A stretch of DNA of 64,000 nucleotides, from positions 1-64,000 of the forward strand of contig CAKZVC010000042.1 in assembly GCA_937922235.1 (NCBI GenBank), written 5' to 3'. Both the position numbers and the translations under genes were made by a program. This DNA comes from an uncultured Acidimicrobiales bacterium (GTDB taxonomy: Bacteria > Actinomycetota > Acidimicrobiia > Acidimicrobiales > SHLQ01). The notes beneath the pieces are model-generated. The model saw only the letters and a program-made list of their open reading frames with translations. It made no database searches and had not been told where the DNA came from. This document shows, one piece after another, positions 24,144 through 32,848 of the stretch (position 1 is the stretch's first letter; every line of letters begins with the position of its first letter).

Positions 24144-25586
24144 ATGACCGACACCCAAACAGACGAACTGATCGACCTCGTCATCATCGGAGGCGGCACC
24201 GCTGGCCTAGTGGCCGCGCACGGCGCGGCCGGAATGGGTGCGTCGGTCGTGATGGTCGAACCCAACCATCCCGGCGGCGACTGCCTCTGGACCGGCTGCG
24301 TGCCGAGCAAGCGAATCCTCTCGGCCGCACATGCCGCACACGTCATGCGCACCGCCTCGGTGCACGGCATCAAAAACGTCGAACCCGAGATCGACTTCGC
24401 CGCCGTGATGGCCGGCGTCAAGGACGCCCAAGAACACATTGCACACCACGACTCAGTCGAGCGCCTCGAGAACGCAGGCGTACGGGTGATCCCCGAATAC
24501 GGCACGTTCGTCGGCGACGGCGAGATCAAGGCCGGCGACGAAGTTCTCCGCTACCGCAAAGCCATGATCGCCACCGGTGCATCGCCTGTTGTTCCCGGCA
24601 TCCCTGGTCTACGCGAGTCAAACCCTCGCACGTCCGACTCGATCTGGGAACTCGACGAGCTCCCGAAGCGCATGGTTGTTATCGGTGCCGGTGCCATCGG
24701 CTGCGAACTCGGCCAAGCGTTCAGCCGACTCGGCAGCGACGTCACCATCGTCGAAGCCGCACCCCGAATCCTCCCAATGCTCGGCGAACAGGTTGCCGAA
24801 GTTGTGGGCGCCCAGATGCGCTCGGAGGGCATGACCGTGCTCGAAGGCGCCAAGGTCACCGGCGTTGAAGGCGACACCGCCACCGGCTCGGCCACAGTCC
24901 TCGTCGACGACGGAACCCGCATCGAAGCAGATCAGATCCTTGTTGCGGTCGGCCGCCGGGCCAACACCAGCGAGATCGGTCTTGACGTTGTCGATGTCGA
25001 GCTGGACGAGCGTGGCCACGTCGTTGTCGACGACCTGCTCCAGTCAACGAACCAGCACATCTACGCCGGAGGCGACGTCGTCGGCAAGATGCCGTTCACC
25101 CATACCGCTGGTTACCACGGTGGGCTCGTCGTCTCGAACGCGCTGTTCCGCCTACGCCGTAAGGCCGACTACGACACGATCCCGTTCGCGATCTTCTGCG
25201 ACCCTGAAGTCGCAAGCGTTGGCATCATCGAAGGCGACGACATCGAGAAGCACCACTTCGACTACGACCAGCTCGATCGAGCAGTTACGAGCGGCGCGCC
25301 GGTTGGCTTCGCCGACCTGTTCACTGACAGCAAGGGCAGGCTCGTGGGAGCCACGGTCGTCGGTACCACTGCGGGCGAAACCATCAACGAGATGACTGCC
25401 CGCATTCATGACGGCGCCAAGCTGCGTGACATCGGTCAGATGGTTCGCCCGTACCCAACCTTCGCCGAGGGTGCAGCAAAGGCCGCGAACGAAGCACTGC
25501 GCGAGCAATACTTCTCTGACCGCACCCGCAAGATCACGACCCCGGTGTTGGATCTTCTCGGGAAGTTCGATCACCCGCGAGGCTGA
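24144..25586 (+). CDS. FAD-dependent pyridine nucleotide-disulfide oxidoreductase (MerA-like)
   Basis: A 480-residue flavoprotein. It has the FAD-binding GGGTAGLVAA (16-25), the redox-active disulfide GDCLWTGCVPSK (45-56), NAD-binding VVIGAGAIGCELGQAF (about 175), the IYAGGDVVG motif and the dimerisation domain. The C-terminal catalytic motif is YPTFAEG rather than the His-Pro-Thr-x-x-E of lipoamide dehydrogenase, as in mercuric-reductase-like members. There is no N-terminal HMA domain and no vicinal C-terminal Cys pair, so mercury reduction is unlikely. It starts 9 bases after the binding-protein gene and is likely co-transcribed. Confidence 0.88.
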   Translation: MTDTQTDELIDLVIIGGGTAGLVAAHGAAGMGASVVMVEPNHPGGDCLWTGCVPSKRILSAAHAAHVMRTASVHGIKNVEPEIDFAAVMAGVKDAQEHIAHHDSVERLENAGVRVIPEYGTFVGDGEIKAGDEVLRYRKAMIATGASPVVPGIPGLRESNPRTSDSIWELDELPKRMVVIGAGAIGCELGQAFSRLGSDVTIVEAAPRILPMLGEQVAEVVGAQMRSEGMTVLEGAKVTGVEGDTATGSATVLVDDGTRIEADQILVAVGRRANTSEIGLDVVDVELDERGHVVVDDLLQSTNQHIYAGGDVVGKMPFTHTAGYHGGLVVSNALFRLRRKADYDTIPFAIFCDPEVASVGIIEGDDIEKHHFDYDQLDRAVTSGAPVGFADLFTDSKGRLVGATVVGTTAGETINEMTARIHDGAKLRDIGQMVRPYPTFAEGAAKAANEALREQYFSDRTRKITTPVLDLLGKFDHPRG

Positions 25587-26166
25587 TCGCCACAAAGCGA
25601 ATGCGTTGCAGCACCGAGATCGCGACAACCCCTGCCCACACCCACAGCAATACCTCGGTGTAGCCGCGGGCCAGCAAGACGACGCACATCATGACGATGG
25701 TTTCGGTTCCCTCGGCGAGACCGGCAGGAAAGTTCAAGCTCCGTCCGTCACCCTCGACATCGAGATCGTTCGCCAAACTCGACCACGCCAAGAACGCGCT
25801 GCCGTTCAGGTAGTACATCAAGAACACGACGAGGGCAGCGAGGCGAGCCTCGGGTGCGGCCCAGCCAATCGCCACGACTATTCCCCCGTAGATCGCAAAG
25901 TCGGCCATGATGTCGAGGAAGCCGCCGAGCTTCGTCGGTCCAACCCGTCGTGCGACCGAACCATCCAGACCGTCGATGAGCCGGTTCAGTAGCCACATGA
26001 CCAACCCGACAAGCCACCGATCAGCAGCAACAGCCACGCACGCGGCAACGCCCACGACGAACCCGACAGCCGTCAGCTGGTTCGGCGAAATGCCTCGACG
26101 CTCGAACCACGACGCAATCGTGTCGAGGGGCTGGTGAAGGCCTTGTCGGATCGGGGAGTCAAGCAT
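25534..26166 (-). CDS. CDP-alcohol phosphatidyltransferase family protein (YnjF-like)
   Basis: A 210-residue membrane protein. The complete CDP-alcohol phosphatidyltransferase signature D-x2-D-G-x2-A-R-x8-G-x3-D-x3-D is seen as DGLDGSVARRVGPTKLGGFLDIMAD (about 65-89). It would transfer a phosphatidyl or similar group from a CDP-alcohol. It overlaps the oxidoreductase gene by 53 bases at its 3' end and the permease frame by about 33 bases at its 5' end, which is unusually tight. Confidence 0.85.
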   Translation of the reverse strand: MLDSPIRQGLHQPLDTIASWFERRGISPNQLTAVGFVVGVAACVAVAADRWLVGLVMWLLNRLIDGLDGSVARRVGPTKLGGFLDIMADFAIYGGIVVAIGWAAPEARLAALVVFLMYYLNGSAFLAWSSLANDLDVEGDGRSLNFPAGLAEGTETIVMMCVVLLARGYTEVLLWVWAGVVAISVLQRIRFVAISLAGDRTSREDPTPGS

Positions 26167-27003
26167 TCGTGGCGGTCGTTCCTCGGAGTACTTCCGGCGG
26201 TGGTGCTGGTCGGTGGGCTGAGCATCGCGGCGCTCGCCGGCGTGGTGACGGCGTCGTTTCGGCCGGGCGCGCTGATTGGTGGATCGTACGGCACCGACGC
26301 GTGGCGCCGGTTGTTGAGCGATGACGCATTCCTCGACGCGTTGGTGTTTACCCTGCGAGCCGCACTCATCGCTACCGTGCTGTCGGTGCTGCTATCGGTT
26401 CCGCTGGCGATGGCGTTGCGCCGGTCGACGGTCCTCGCTCGAGGATTGGTGGCGCTACCGCTTCCCGTCCCACACCTGGTGATCGCGTCGACGGCGGTGT
26501 TGTGGTTCGGGCCCGGTGGCCTTGCCGACCGAGTCGCTCAGACGCTGCCGATCATCGCCGACTCGTTCGGTTGGGGCGTGATCATCGTGTATGTGCTGAA
26601 GGAAGTGCCGTTCCTGTCGCTCTTGATGCTCGCCGCGTTTGGCGACGACGACCGGGCGCGTGAAGAAGCCGCCCGCACGTTGGGTGCATCACGTTGGGAG
26701 CGATGGAAGGGCGTGCTGCTACCTCAGCTCTTACGACCCACGCTGCTGGGCTCGGTCGTCGTTGCGGCCTTCGTTGTCGGAAGCACCGAGGTTCCCCAGG
26801 TCGTTGGACCGCTATCCCCCGATGCGCTCACGACCTGGTCGATCACGGTCGTCCGAGTGCGAGGCCCAATCGCCCGCCCGGATGCGGCAGCTGCGCTGGT
26901 CGTTACCTCGGTTGTCGTGTTGCTACTCGCCGCCCTTGCCTTGTGGCTCGGGATGCGGTTTACGCGAACCAGATCAGATGACACATCGAGGTCAGCCGCA
27001 TGA
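26134..27003 (+). CDS. ABC transporter permease (YnjC N-half-like)
   Basis: A 289-residue inner-membrane protein with about six helices. Its EAA loop reads REEAARTLGASRWERWKGVLLPQLLRPTL, the contact site for an ABC ATPase. In E. coli YnjC both permease halves are one polypeptide; here they are separate genes overlapping by ATGA. The GTG start lies inside the divergent transferase gene, so the real start may be a little downstream. Confidence 0.85.
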   Translation: MKALSDRGVKHSWRSFLGVLPAVVLVGGLSIAALAGVVTASFRPGALIGGSYGTDAWRRLLSDDAFLDALVFTLRAALIATVLSVLLSVPLAMALRRSTVLARGLVALPLPVPHLVIASTAVLWFGPGGLADRVAQTLPIIADSFGWGVIIVYVLKEVPFLSLLMLAAFGDDDRAREEAARTLGASRWERWKGVLLPQLLRPTLLGSVVVAAFVVGSTEVPQVVGPLSPDALTTWSITVVRVRGPIARPDAAAALVVTSVVVLLLAALALWLGMRFTRTRSDDTSRSAA

Positions 27004-27770
27004 GCCGCCTCGCTCCCCGTGCCGTCATCGGCTCGATGCTCCTTGTCCTCGTCGGACCGCTGCTATTGCTGCCCGTGCAGGCGTTCGCCAACGAATGGCG
27101 TGCGCCAAACCTGATCCCGCAGCGCTTCGGGCTTCGCGGTGTTGAGCGTGTCCTCAACGACGGCCAGCTCCCCGAGGCGGTCGCCAACTCCACGGTCGTG
27201 GCAATCGCGACAGCTCTCGTGGGCGTCATCGTTGCGTGGCCAGCAGCTCGATCGCTCTGTCGACTGAATGCGCCACGCACCGTCTGGCTCGTCGCAATCC
27301 TGCCGCTGCTGTTGCCACCGCTTGTTGTTGGCGAAGGGTTGCGCGTCTGGTTTCTCCGCCTCGGCCTAGCCGACTCACTCGCCGGGCTCGTCCTCGCCCA
27401 CCTCGTTTTTGTCGTGCCGTACTGCGTGCTCGTGCTGACCCCTGGGTTCACGCCCGAGCTCCGCAATCGAGAGACTGCAGCGATGATGCTGTCGGGCGAC
27501 ACTTGGCAGCGACTCCGCTCGGTAACCCTGCCAGGAATGCGCCGCCAGGTGGCTCTGGCGCTGGCCTTAGGATTCACGATCTCGTGGGCCCAATACGGAA
27601 CCAGCCTCGGCGTCGGCGGCGGCGTCCCCATGCTGCCCCTGCTGTTCGTCCCACTCGTTCGCGCCGACCCCCAAGTCGCCGCCGTGCTCGACCTCATCGT
27701 CATCGCACCACCACTCATCGCCCTAGCGATCTCCCAACGCCGATCCGGCGTCGACCCACCACCCCTCTAA
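27000..27770 (+). CDS. ABC transporter permease (YnjC C-half-like)
   Basis: A 256-residue inner-membrane protein with six helices and an EAA-like loop (NRETAAMMLSGDTWQRLRSVTLPGMRRQV). It is translationally coupled to the preceding permease. With that protein and the YnjB-like lipoprotein it would form an importer. The ATPase subunit is not encoded in the window; the sequence after its stop is repeats. Confidence 0.85.
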   Translation: MSRLAPRAVIGSMLLVLVGPLLLLPVQAFANEWRAPNLIPQRFGLRGVERVLNDGQLPEAVANSTVVAIATALVGVIVAWPAARSLCRLNAPRTVWLVAILPLLLPPLVVGEGLRVWFLRLGLADSLAGLVLAHLVFVVPYCVLVLTPGFTPELRNRETAAMMLSGDTWQRLRSVTLPGMRRQVALALALGFTISWAQYGTSLGVGGGVPMLPLLFVPLVRADPQVAAVLDLIVIAPPLIALAISQRRSGVDPPPL

Positions 27771-27786
27771 CCAACCATTCCCGAAA

Positions 27787-27850
27787 GGAACCTGGTACCT
27801 ATCGTGAAAAAGGTGCCAGGCCCCTAAAGGCCCAAAGGGGCCAGGCCCCT
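27787..27850. repeat. 64-bp REP-like element, copy 1
   Basis: Begins GGAACCTGGTACCTATCGTG and contains GGTGCCAGG and AGGGGCCAGG half-palindromes. It matches 57 of 64 bases of the copy at 27921-27984. It lies between convergent genes and may fold into hairpins that end transcription. Confidence 0.75.
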
Positions 27851-27920
27851 TCACTCAGCGTTGAGAAACCAACGTTCGCCTGCGGGAAGTCGCCAGATTC
27901 GGAAACGAACATTTTCGAAC

Positions 27921-27984
27921 GGAACCTGGTACCTATCCTGAAAAGGGTGCCAGGTACCTAAACGCCCAAAGGGGCCAGGTACCT
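27921..27984. repeat. 64-bp REP-like element, copy 2
   Basis: Direct repeat of copy 1 at an offset of 134 bases; differences are mostly CCC versus TAC at equivalent places. It ends 6 bases before the stop of the TVP38 gene. Confidence 0.75.
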
Positions 27985-27990
27985 CGTTGA

Positions 27991-28671
27991 TTAGACCTTG
28001 TCTTGCGTTCTTTGGTCTTGAGGGGGTTTGGATTTGGTGTAGCGGCGGGCGCCGTAGGTGGAGGCTATGACGATGACGACTAGGGCGACTGCGGCGGCGA
28101 TGAACGCGGTGCTGGATGGGTCGTCAGCACGCGATGCTGCGAACGTGGTGAGGGCCGTGCCAGGGAGCATTCCCACGAGGGTGCCCGCGACGTAACGCGA
28201 CGGGCGGACAGCCGTTAGGCCGGCGGCGTAGTTCAGCAAGTTGAACGGCACGATCGGCATCAGCCGCAAGATAACGATCGAGACAAAGTCGTTCTCGCCC
28301 AACCAGTCATCAACCGACATCAATCGTCCGCCAAGCAGTTGCTGGGAACCCTCACGACCCAGCGCACGAGCGATGAAAAAGGCGATCGTCGCGCCGACCG
28401 ATGCGCCGAGCATCGCCACCGGAAAGCCGACGGCGAATCCCAAGATCGCGCCGGCAGTGATCGTCCCGATCGTGCCCGGCACCATCGTCACCACAGCAAC
28501 GATGTACAGCAGCACAAACGCCAGTGCACCCCAACTGCTCCCCGCCGCGTCCTCGAGCACGTCACGAACGCCATCGGTGCCAAGCACCATCAGCGCGACG
28601 CTGGCAATCACCAACAGAACGCCGAGCACCACCAGACGAACAAGAGCGAGGGAGAAGGTAGGGCGTCGCAT
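27991..28671 (-). CDS. TVP38/TMEM64 family membrane protein (YdjX/YdjZ-like)
   Basis: A 226-residue integral membrane protein with the VTT/SNARE-associated core: YIVAVVTMVPGTIGTITAGAI (about 56), the GASVGATIAFFIAR helix, LRLMPIVPFNLLNYAAGLT (about 138) and GTLVGMLPGT. DedA/TVP38 relatives move lipids or ions across the membrane. In E. coli two such genes head the ydjXYZ-ynjABCDEF cluster, and this one lies beside the ynjB/C/F-like genes. Confidence 0.88.
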   Translation of the reverse strand: MRRPTFSLALVRLVVLGVLLVIASVALMVLGTDGVRDVLEDAAGSSWGALAFVLLYIVAVVTMVPGTIGTITAGAILGFAVGFPVAMLGASVGATIAFFIARALGREGSQQLLGGRLMSVDDWLGENDFVSIVILRLMPIVPFNLLNYAAGLTAVRPSRYVAGTLVGMLPGTALTTFAASRADDPSSTAFIAAAVALVVIVIASTYGARRYTKSKPPQDQRTQDKV

Positions 28672-28755
28672 GATGAAGTACCCCGAACCCTACTTGCGCT
28701 CCCGTGCTGGCGAAGCGGTTTCGTGGCAGTCAGAGCCAGCGCGTAAGTTACCGAC

Positions 28756-29193
28756 ATGGCGAAGAAGAACGAGAACAAGACAGTCACTACCGAGGTCGCT
28801 CCAGCCGACTTCATCGGAACCGTCGAACACGACCAACGACGAGAAGACGCCGAAACCCTCCTCGAGCTCATGGGTCGGGCCACCGGCTTCCCGGCAAAGA
28901 TGTGGGGGCCAACCATCGTCGGCTTTGGTCGATACCACTACGTCTACGACACCGGGCGCGAAGGCGACTGGATGATCGTGGGCTTCTCGCCCCGCAAAGC
29001 CAAGATGGTCGTCTATCTGTTGCCAGGGTACGAAGACCTCTCCGAGCCGCTCAGCCGGCTTGGCAAGCACACGATCGGCAAGAGCTGCCTCTACATCAAC
29101 AAGCTTGCCGACGTCGACCTCGACGTGTTGGAAGAGCTCGTGAAGACCTCGGTCGAAACCATGCAAGGCATGTACGACACCTTCCCCGAATAG
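28756..29193 (+). CDS. DUF1801 family protein
   Basis: A 145-residue cytosolic protein with the complete DUF1801 pattern: KMWGPTIVGFGRYHYVYDTG (48-67), WMIVGFSPRKAKMVVYLLPG and LGKHTIGKSCLYINKLADVD. The function of the family is unknown. It is a single gene divergent from the TVP38 gene. Confidence 0.93.
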   Translation: MAKKNENKTVTTEVAPADFIGTVEHDQRREDAETLLELMGRATGFPAKMWGPTIVGFGRYHYVYDTGREGDWMIVGFSPRKAKMVVYLLPGYEDLSEPLSRLGKHTIGKSCLYINKLADVDLDVLEELVKTSVETMQGMYDTFPE

Positions 29194-29238
29194 CTCAGAT
29201 TTTTCGGTTGCGGCCGCCGCTTAGGTGGTAGCAGGAAC

Positions 29239-30423
29239 TTAGAGACGAAGCTCGCACGAGATCAGTGTTGCTGGCTGACCACCGGTCAGGTCGCAGCGAT
29301 CTTCAGAGCCTGCGCCACCACGCACGATGTCGCCGGCGCCAACGATCAGGTCATCGTTTCCGTTGCCGGCGTTCATGTCATCGATGCCACCGCCGCCATC
29401 GAGGCGATCGCCTTGGCTTCCGCCGCGCATCCAATCGCGACCCTGATAGCCAAAGAGTGCATCTGCTCCGGCGCCGCCTTGCATGCGGTCCCACCGGGTC
29501 GTGCCGTAGATCCAGTCGTTGCCGGCACCACCGAAGTAACGACCGCCGCGGATGTCCTCTCGCTGGGATGCTTCGTTTCCATCAGCGCCAAAGATGACAT
29601 CGTCACCCTGAGCCCCGAAGATGATGTCGAAGCCCTCGCCCCCGATCAGGACATCGTTGCCCTTACCGCCGCAGATGATGTCATCTCCGCCGAGGCCGCG
29701 AATGGTGTCGTTGCCTTGCAATCCGGCGAAGACATCGGGCCCGGACGTGCCGACCAGCGTGTCGTTTCCGATCGTGCCGATGATCGTCGCCTCGACCCCG
29801 TCGCAGATCGCGCTGTCAGGTCCTGGAGGCAGGCCATTGGTCGACTGCAGCTGTTCGAAGTCGTTCGGGAACGCTTCGGTGAAGGCAACGCCGTCCATAA
29901 CAATGCCCAACGCGGGCAGATCGAGGTGAAGGTGCGGGCCGGTCGAGAACTGCAAACAGCTTTCGCCGACCTGGCCATCGATCCGGCCGGGGAACATCCG
30001 TCCGATTACGTCGCCTTGTTGCACGCGGGAGAAGTTGTTGCTCATCCAGGCTGGCAGGCTGCTTGCTTCGAGGTGCACGAAGAAGAACGGTCCGTCGTAT
30101 CCATCAGCTTCGAAGAGGAGAATCGACGAGCCGGACACATGAGTGCAGATGTGGCGAACTTGTCCGTCGCCGATCGCCAAGATTTCGACGTTCGGTTCTG
30201 ATGGGCGCACCGACATGTCGAACGCAATTGCGCCATTCGTCGGATGCGGTTGGGTTCCAAAGTAGGTCTCGTCGAAGTTGATCTGGACCTGACCAGCACG
30301 AAATGGCAGCTTCAACTGTTGGCGCTGTGCTGATGCTTGCCCTGGCAGAGCAACGACAAGAAGCGACATTGCCAGCAGGCTGATAAACGCCTTCATTGAC
30401 ATGTTTCCAGCCGTAATCTTCAC
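29239..30423 (-). CDS. Secreted protein with M23-like domain and RTX repeats
   Basis: A 394-residue exported protein from a GTG start with AAAGGA 8-9 bases before it. After the signal peptide comes a lysostaphin-like domain (about 35-175) with AIAFDMSV, the EILAIGDGQV strand and GPHLHLDLP, whose HLH is the metal motif of M23 peptidases. The usual first His is not obvious. From about 205 to 390 there are at least ten GGxGxDxx-type nonapeptides that bind calcium. Likely a cell-wall-active or surface protein; catalytic activity is uncertain. Confidence 0.85.
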   Translation of the reverse strand: MKITAGNMSMKAFISLLAMSLLVVALPGQASAQRQQLKLPFRAGQVQINFDETYFGTQPHPTNGAIAFDMSVRPSEPNVEILAIGDGQVRHICTHVSGSSILLFEADGYDGPFFFVHLEASSLPAWMSNNFSRVQQGDVIGRMFPGRIDGQVGESCLQFSTGPHLHLDLPALGIVMDGVAFTEAFPNDFEQLQSTNGLPPGPDSAICDGVEATIIGTIGNDTLVGTSGPDVFAGLQGNDTIRGLGGDDIICGGKGNDVLIGGEGFDIIFGAQGDDVIFGADGNEASQREDIRGGRYFGGAGNDWIYGTTRWDRMQGGAGADALFGYQGRDWMRGGSQGDRLDGGGGIDDMNAGNGNDDLIVGAGDIVRGGAGSEDRCDLTGGQPATLISCELRL

Positions 30424-30558
30424 GTGTGGTGTCCTTTCGACCCCGCTGCCGAGCTCGACCTACCGTAGCTATAGAAGGGGTGCGGCGAATGTCTACTGCA
30501 CAAACTTTGTCTCGCCCCTGTCTCGGCATGGTCGCCGAAAATGTTGAGCCGACCGCTG

Positions 30559-31005
30559 CTACTCAGCGACTTTGACCATGTAGGTCGCTGTTCCCGAAGC
30601 GATCAGGCGGCCATCGGTGTCGACGACCTCGGCCCGAGTGAACACCACCGACTTCCCCTTCTTGACGATCCACCCCTCAGCAATCGCATCGCCGGTGAGC
30701 GGGCGGTGATACTGCGTATGGAGTTCGATTGTTGACCAAAGCGACCCTTGCGGCAGCCCAGAACCGATCGCCGGTACGACGACGGTGTCGATCAGGGTCG
30801 CAATCGCACCACCATGGATAATGCCGGCAGCTTGAAGGTTCTGCTCGGCGTACGGCATCGTCATCCGGGCGTAGTCGGTGCGAAGTTCTTCGACCTCAAG
30901 GCCAAGCACATTCACGAAGTACGTCTTGTCGTCCCAGTGCGGGAAGAATGCCCACGCCTCTGCAGTGGCTGGGTCGAGCGGTGGAAAGTCGTCGGCACGG
31001 GTCAT
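30559..31005 (-). CDS. PaaI-like hotdog thioesterase
   Basis: A 148-residue single hotdog domain with the catalytic-region motif NLQAAGIIHGGAIATLIDTV (about 56-75) and the partner strand HTQYHRPLTGDAIAEGWIVKKGKSV. Members hydrolyse acyl-CoA thioesters. It lies just downstream of dinB on the same strand with a 24-base gap, so it may share that transcript. Confidence 0.88.
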   Translation of the reverse strand: MTRADDFPPLDPATAEAWAFFPHWDDKTYFVNVLGLEVEELRTDYARMTMPYAEQNLQAAGIIHGGAIATLIDTVVVPAIGSGLPQGSLWSTIELHTQYHRPLTGDAIAEGWIVKKGKSVVFTRAEVVDTDGRLIASGTATYMVKVAE

Positions 31006-31029
31006 CGGTCGAGCGTAGATGCCAGCTGT

Positions 31030-32235
31030 TCAGTCTGGAAGCATTGGAACAGACAGACCAGTGTCTCGACCAACGTCGCCCGCTCGCCCGATGGCAGACG
31101 AGCCGAACCGATCGCGAACGCCATCGAGTGCGACGTTCAAGGCCGTGCCGTCGCCGAAGGCAGGCTCATCGAATGGCAATCCAAGCTGGACTGCGTCGGC
31201 GTCGCATAGCGAACCGATCGACAACCCAATGAGCGTGATGCCGCGCTTCTCGATTGTTGGCCACATGCCGTCGAGCAGCTGCTCGGACACCCGAGCAAAC
31301 GCGGCGGTGTCGTTCGTTGCCTCGGACAGCGTGTGCGACCGGGTGGCACGAGCGAAGTCATCAAAGCGAAAGCGCATGGTGAGGGTACGACCAACCCGCC
31401 CCGAGGCGCGCAGTCGGTGTCCGACTCGATCGATGATGTTGAACATCGTCGTCGTCACTTCTGCCCGGGTGTGGTTACCCCGACCGATTGCTCGTTGTGA
31501 GCCGATCGACGAACGCCGTTTCCCCACAACCACGGGGCGCGGGTCGCGATTGTGGGCCAGCGAATGCACCTTTCGCCCGGCCGCCACCCCCGCAAGCGAT
31601 ACAAGCAGCTCGAGTTTGGTGTCTGCGACGTCGCCAACCGTCCAGATCTCGGCGGCGTGAAGACGCTCGGCTGTCTTTGGGCCGACGCCCCATAGCCGTT
31701 CGACAGGGAGTGGTCGAAGGAACTCGATTTCGCGTTCGGGGTCGACCACCAAGAGACCATCGGGCTTGGCTACTCCGCTCGCGACCTTGGCCAGGAACTT
31801 TGTTCGCGCAACGCCGACCGTGATGGCTAACCCGACGTCGGCATCAACTCGTCGCCGGAGCTCGCTTGCGATGGTGTGGGGTGTTCCTGAAATTCGGCGT
31901 AGACCGGAAACGTCAAGAAAGGCCTCGTCGATCGACAGCCCCTCAACGAGTGGAGTGGTGTCGTGAAAGACATCGAAGACCGCCTTGCTTGCCTCGGAAT
32001 ACGCCTCCATTCGGGGAGGAACGACGATGGCATGGGGGCAGAGCGATCGGGCTTGGCGAAGGTTCATGGGTGTTCGCACGCCCGTAGCCTTTGCTTCATA
32101 GGACGCTGCCAGCACCACCCCGCCACCGACAAGGACCGGCTTACCTCGAAGCCGCGGGTTATCCCGCTGCTCTACCGACGCGTAGAACGAATCGAGATCG
32201 GCGTGGAGGATCGATGCGGATGACGACACGAACAC
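31030..32235 (-). CDS. dinB: DNA polymerase IV
   Basis: A 401-residue Y-family translesion polymerase. It has the metal-binding DLDSFYASVE (14-23) and the SIDEAFLD motif (about 100-107), the helix-hairpin-helix WGVGPKTAERL (about 185) and the little-finger domain (GSQRAIGRGNHTRAEV). The C-terminal tail has a QLGLPF motif resembling a beta-clamp-binding motif. GTG starts at 32235 and 32229 both overlap a perfect SOS box, so the transcript is probably leaderless or nearly so. Confidence 0.93.
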   Translation of the reverse strand: MFVSSSASILHADLDSFYASVEQRDNPRLRGKPVLVGGGVVLAASYEAKATGVRTPMNLRQARSLCPHAIVVPPRMEAYSEASKAVFDVFHDTTPLVEGLSIDEAFLDVSGLRRISGTPHTIASELRRRVDADVGLAITVGVARTKFLAKVASGVAKPDGLLVVDPEREIEFLRPLPVERLWGVGPKTAERLHAAEIWTVGDVADTKLELLVSLAGVAAGRKVHSLAHNRDPRPVVVGKRRSSIGSQRAIGRGNHTRAEVTTTMFNIIDRVGHRLRASGRVGRTLTMRFRFDDFARATRSHTLSEATNDTAAFARVSEQLLDGMWPTIEKRGITLIGLSIGSLCDADAVQLGLPFDEPAFGDGTALNVALDGVRDRFGSSAIGRAGDVGRDTGLSVPMLPD

Positions 32236-32242
32236 ATGTTCG
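32229..32242. promoter_or_regulatory. LexA binding site (SOS box) of dinB
   Basis: CGAACACATGTTCG has perfect CGAAC and GTTCG arms separated by 4 bases, the actinobacterial/Bacillus-type LexA consensus. It overlaps the dinB start codon, so bound LexA would block transcription directly. Confidence 0.85.
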
Positions 32243-32267
32243 CATCGGGCGCCTCGCGTTGCAAGGG

Positions 32268-32642
32268 TTAGATTCCTGCGTCACGCAACGTCTGCGCGTC
32301 GATCCCCATCTGTTTAAAGGCGGCACGCTTGATGCCCTTTGACGCCGCGTAGCGACCTGCAGCTTCGACAAAGCCGGCACGAAGTTCCGAACCATCGACC
32401 TTTTGCGACATCGCTTCGAGTTCACTCTGGAGATCAGCTTGCTCCTGAAACAGGTTGAGTCGCACCAACGGAGACGCCGATTCAAGCTCGGTTTCGATGA
32501 CCTCGAGGCGACTGGTAATGCTGGCTTCAGTTCGCCGGCGCCCACGCTTTGGTTTGTTGTTCTCGAGGTATTCCAAATACGCCTTAACCGCTCGTGCATC
32601 GGCACGGCCTTGCGCCAACTTCGCTTTATGTGTTGCGTCCAT
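32268..32642 (-). CDS. Conserved actinobacterial hypothetical protein
   Basis: A 124-residue helical protein: AVKAYLEYLENNKPKRGRRR (18-37), SITSRLEVIETELESASPLVRLNLFQEQADLQSEL, then YAASKGIKRAAFKQMGIDAQTLRDAGI at the end. I recall this layout from many actinobacterial genomes, but I know of no function. The basic KPKRGRRR patch hints at nucleic acid contact. It lies upstream of dinB on the same strand. Confidence 0.8.
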   Translation of the reverse strand: MDATHKAKLAQGRADARAVKAYLEYLENNKPKRGRRRTEASITSRLEVIETELESASPLVRLNLFQEQADLQSELEAMSQKVDGSELRAGFVEAAGRYAASKGIKRAAFKQMGIDAQTLRDAGI

Positions 32643-32848
32643 ATCTCATCCCTTTACACGTGCAAATAGAGGCAAATACATCGATCGCTATATGCGACCA
32701 TGCCAAGCCTCGAACGTCGTCTATGAGAATGTAACTACTGAGGAGACAACCCGCATACAAACCTCACAATCGGCCCGTAACGGAAGAAGCGCAAGAGTTT
32801 CCGTGGCCAGACTTTTGGATCAACGACTGCGTCGGGCAAAGTAAGTGG

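Noticed and set aside
24144-25586. Mercuric reductase
   Set aside because: There is no N-terminal heavy-metal domain and no C-terminal vicinal cysteine pair, and no other mer genes are nearby; only the general flavoenzyme family is supported.
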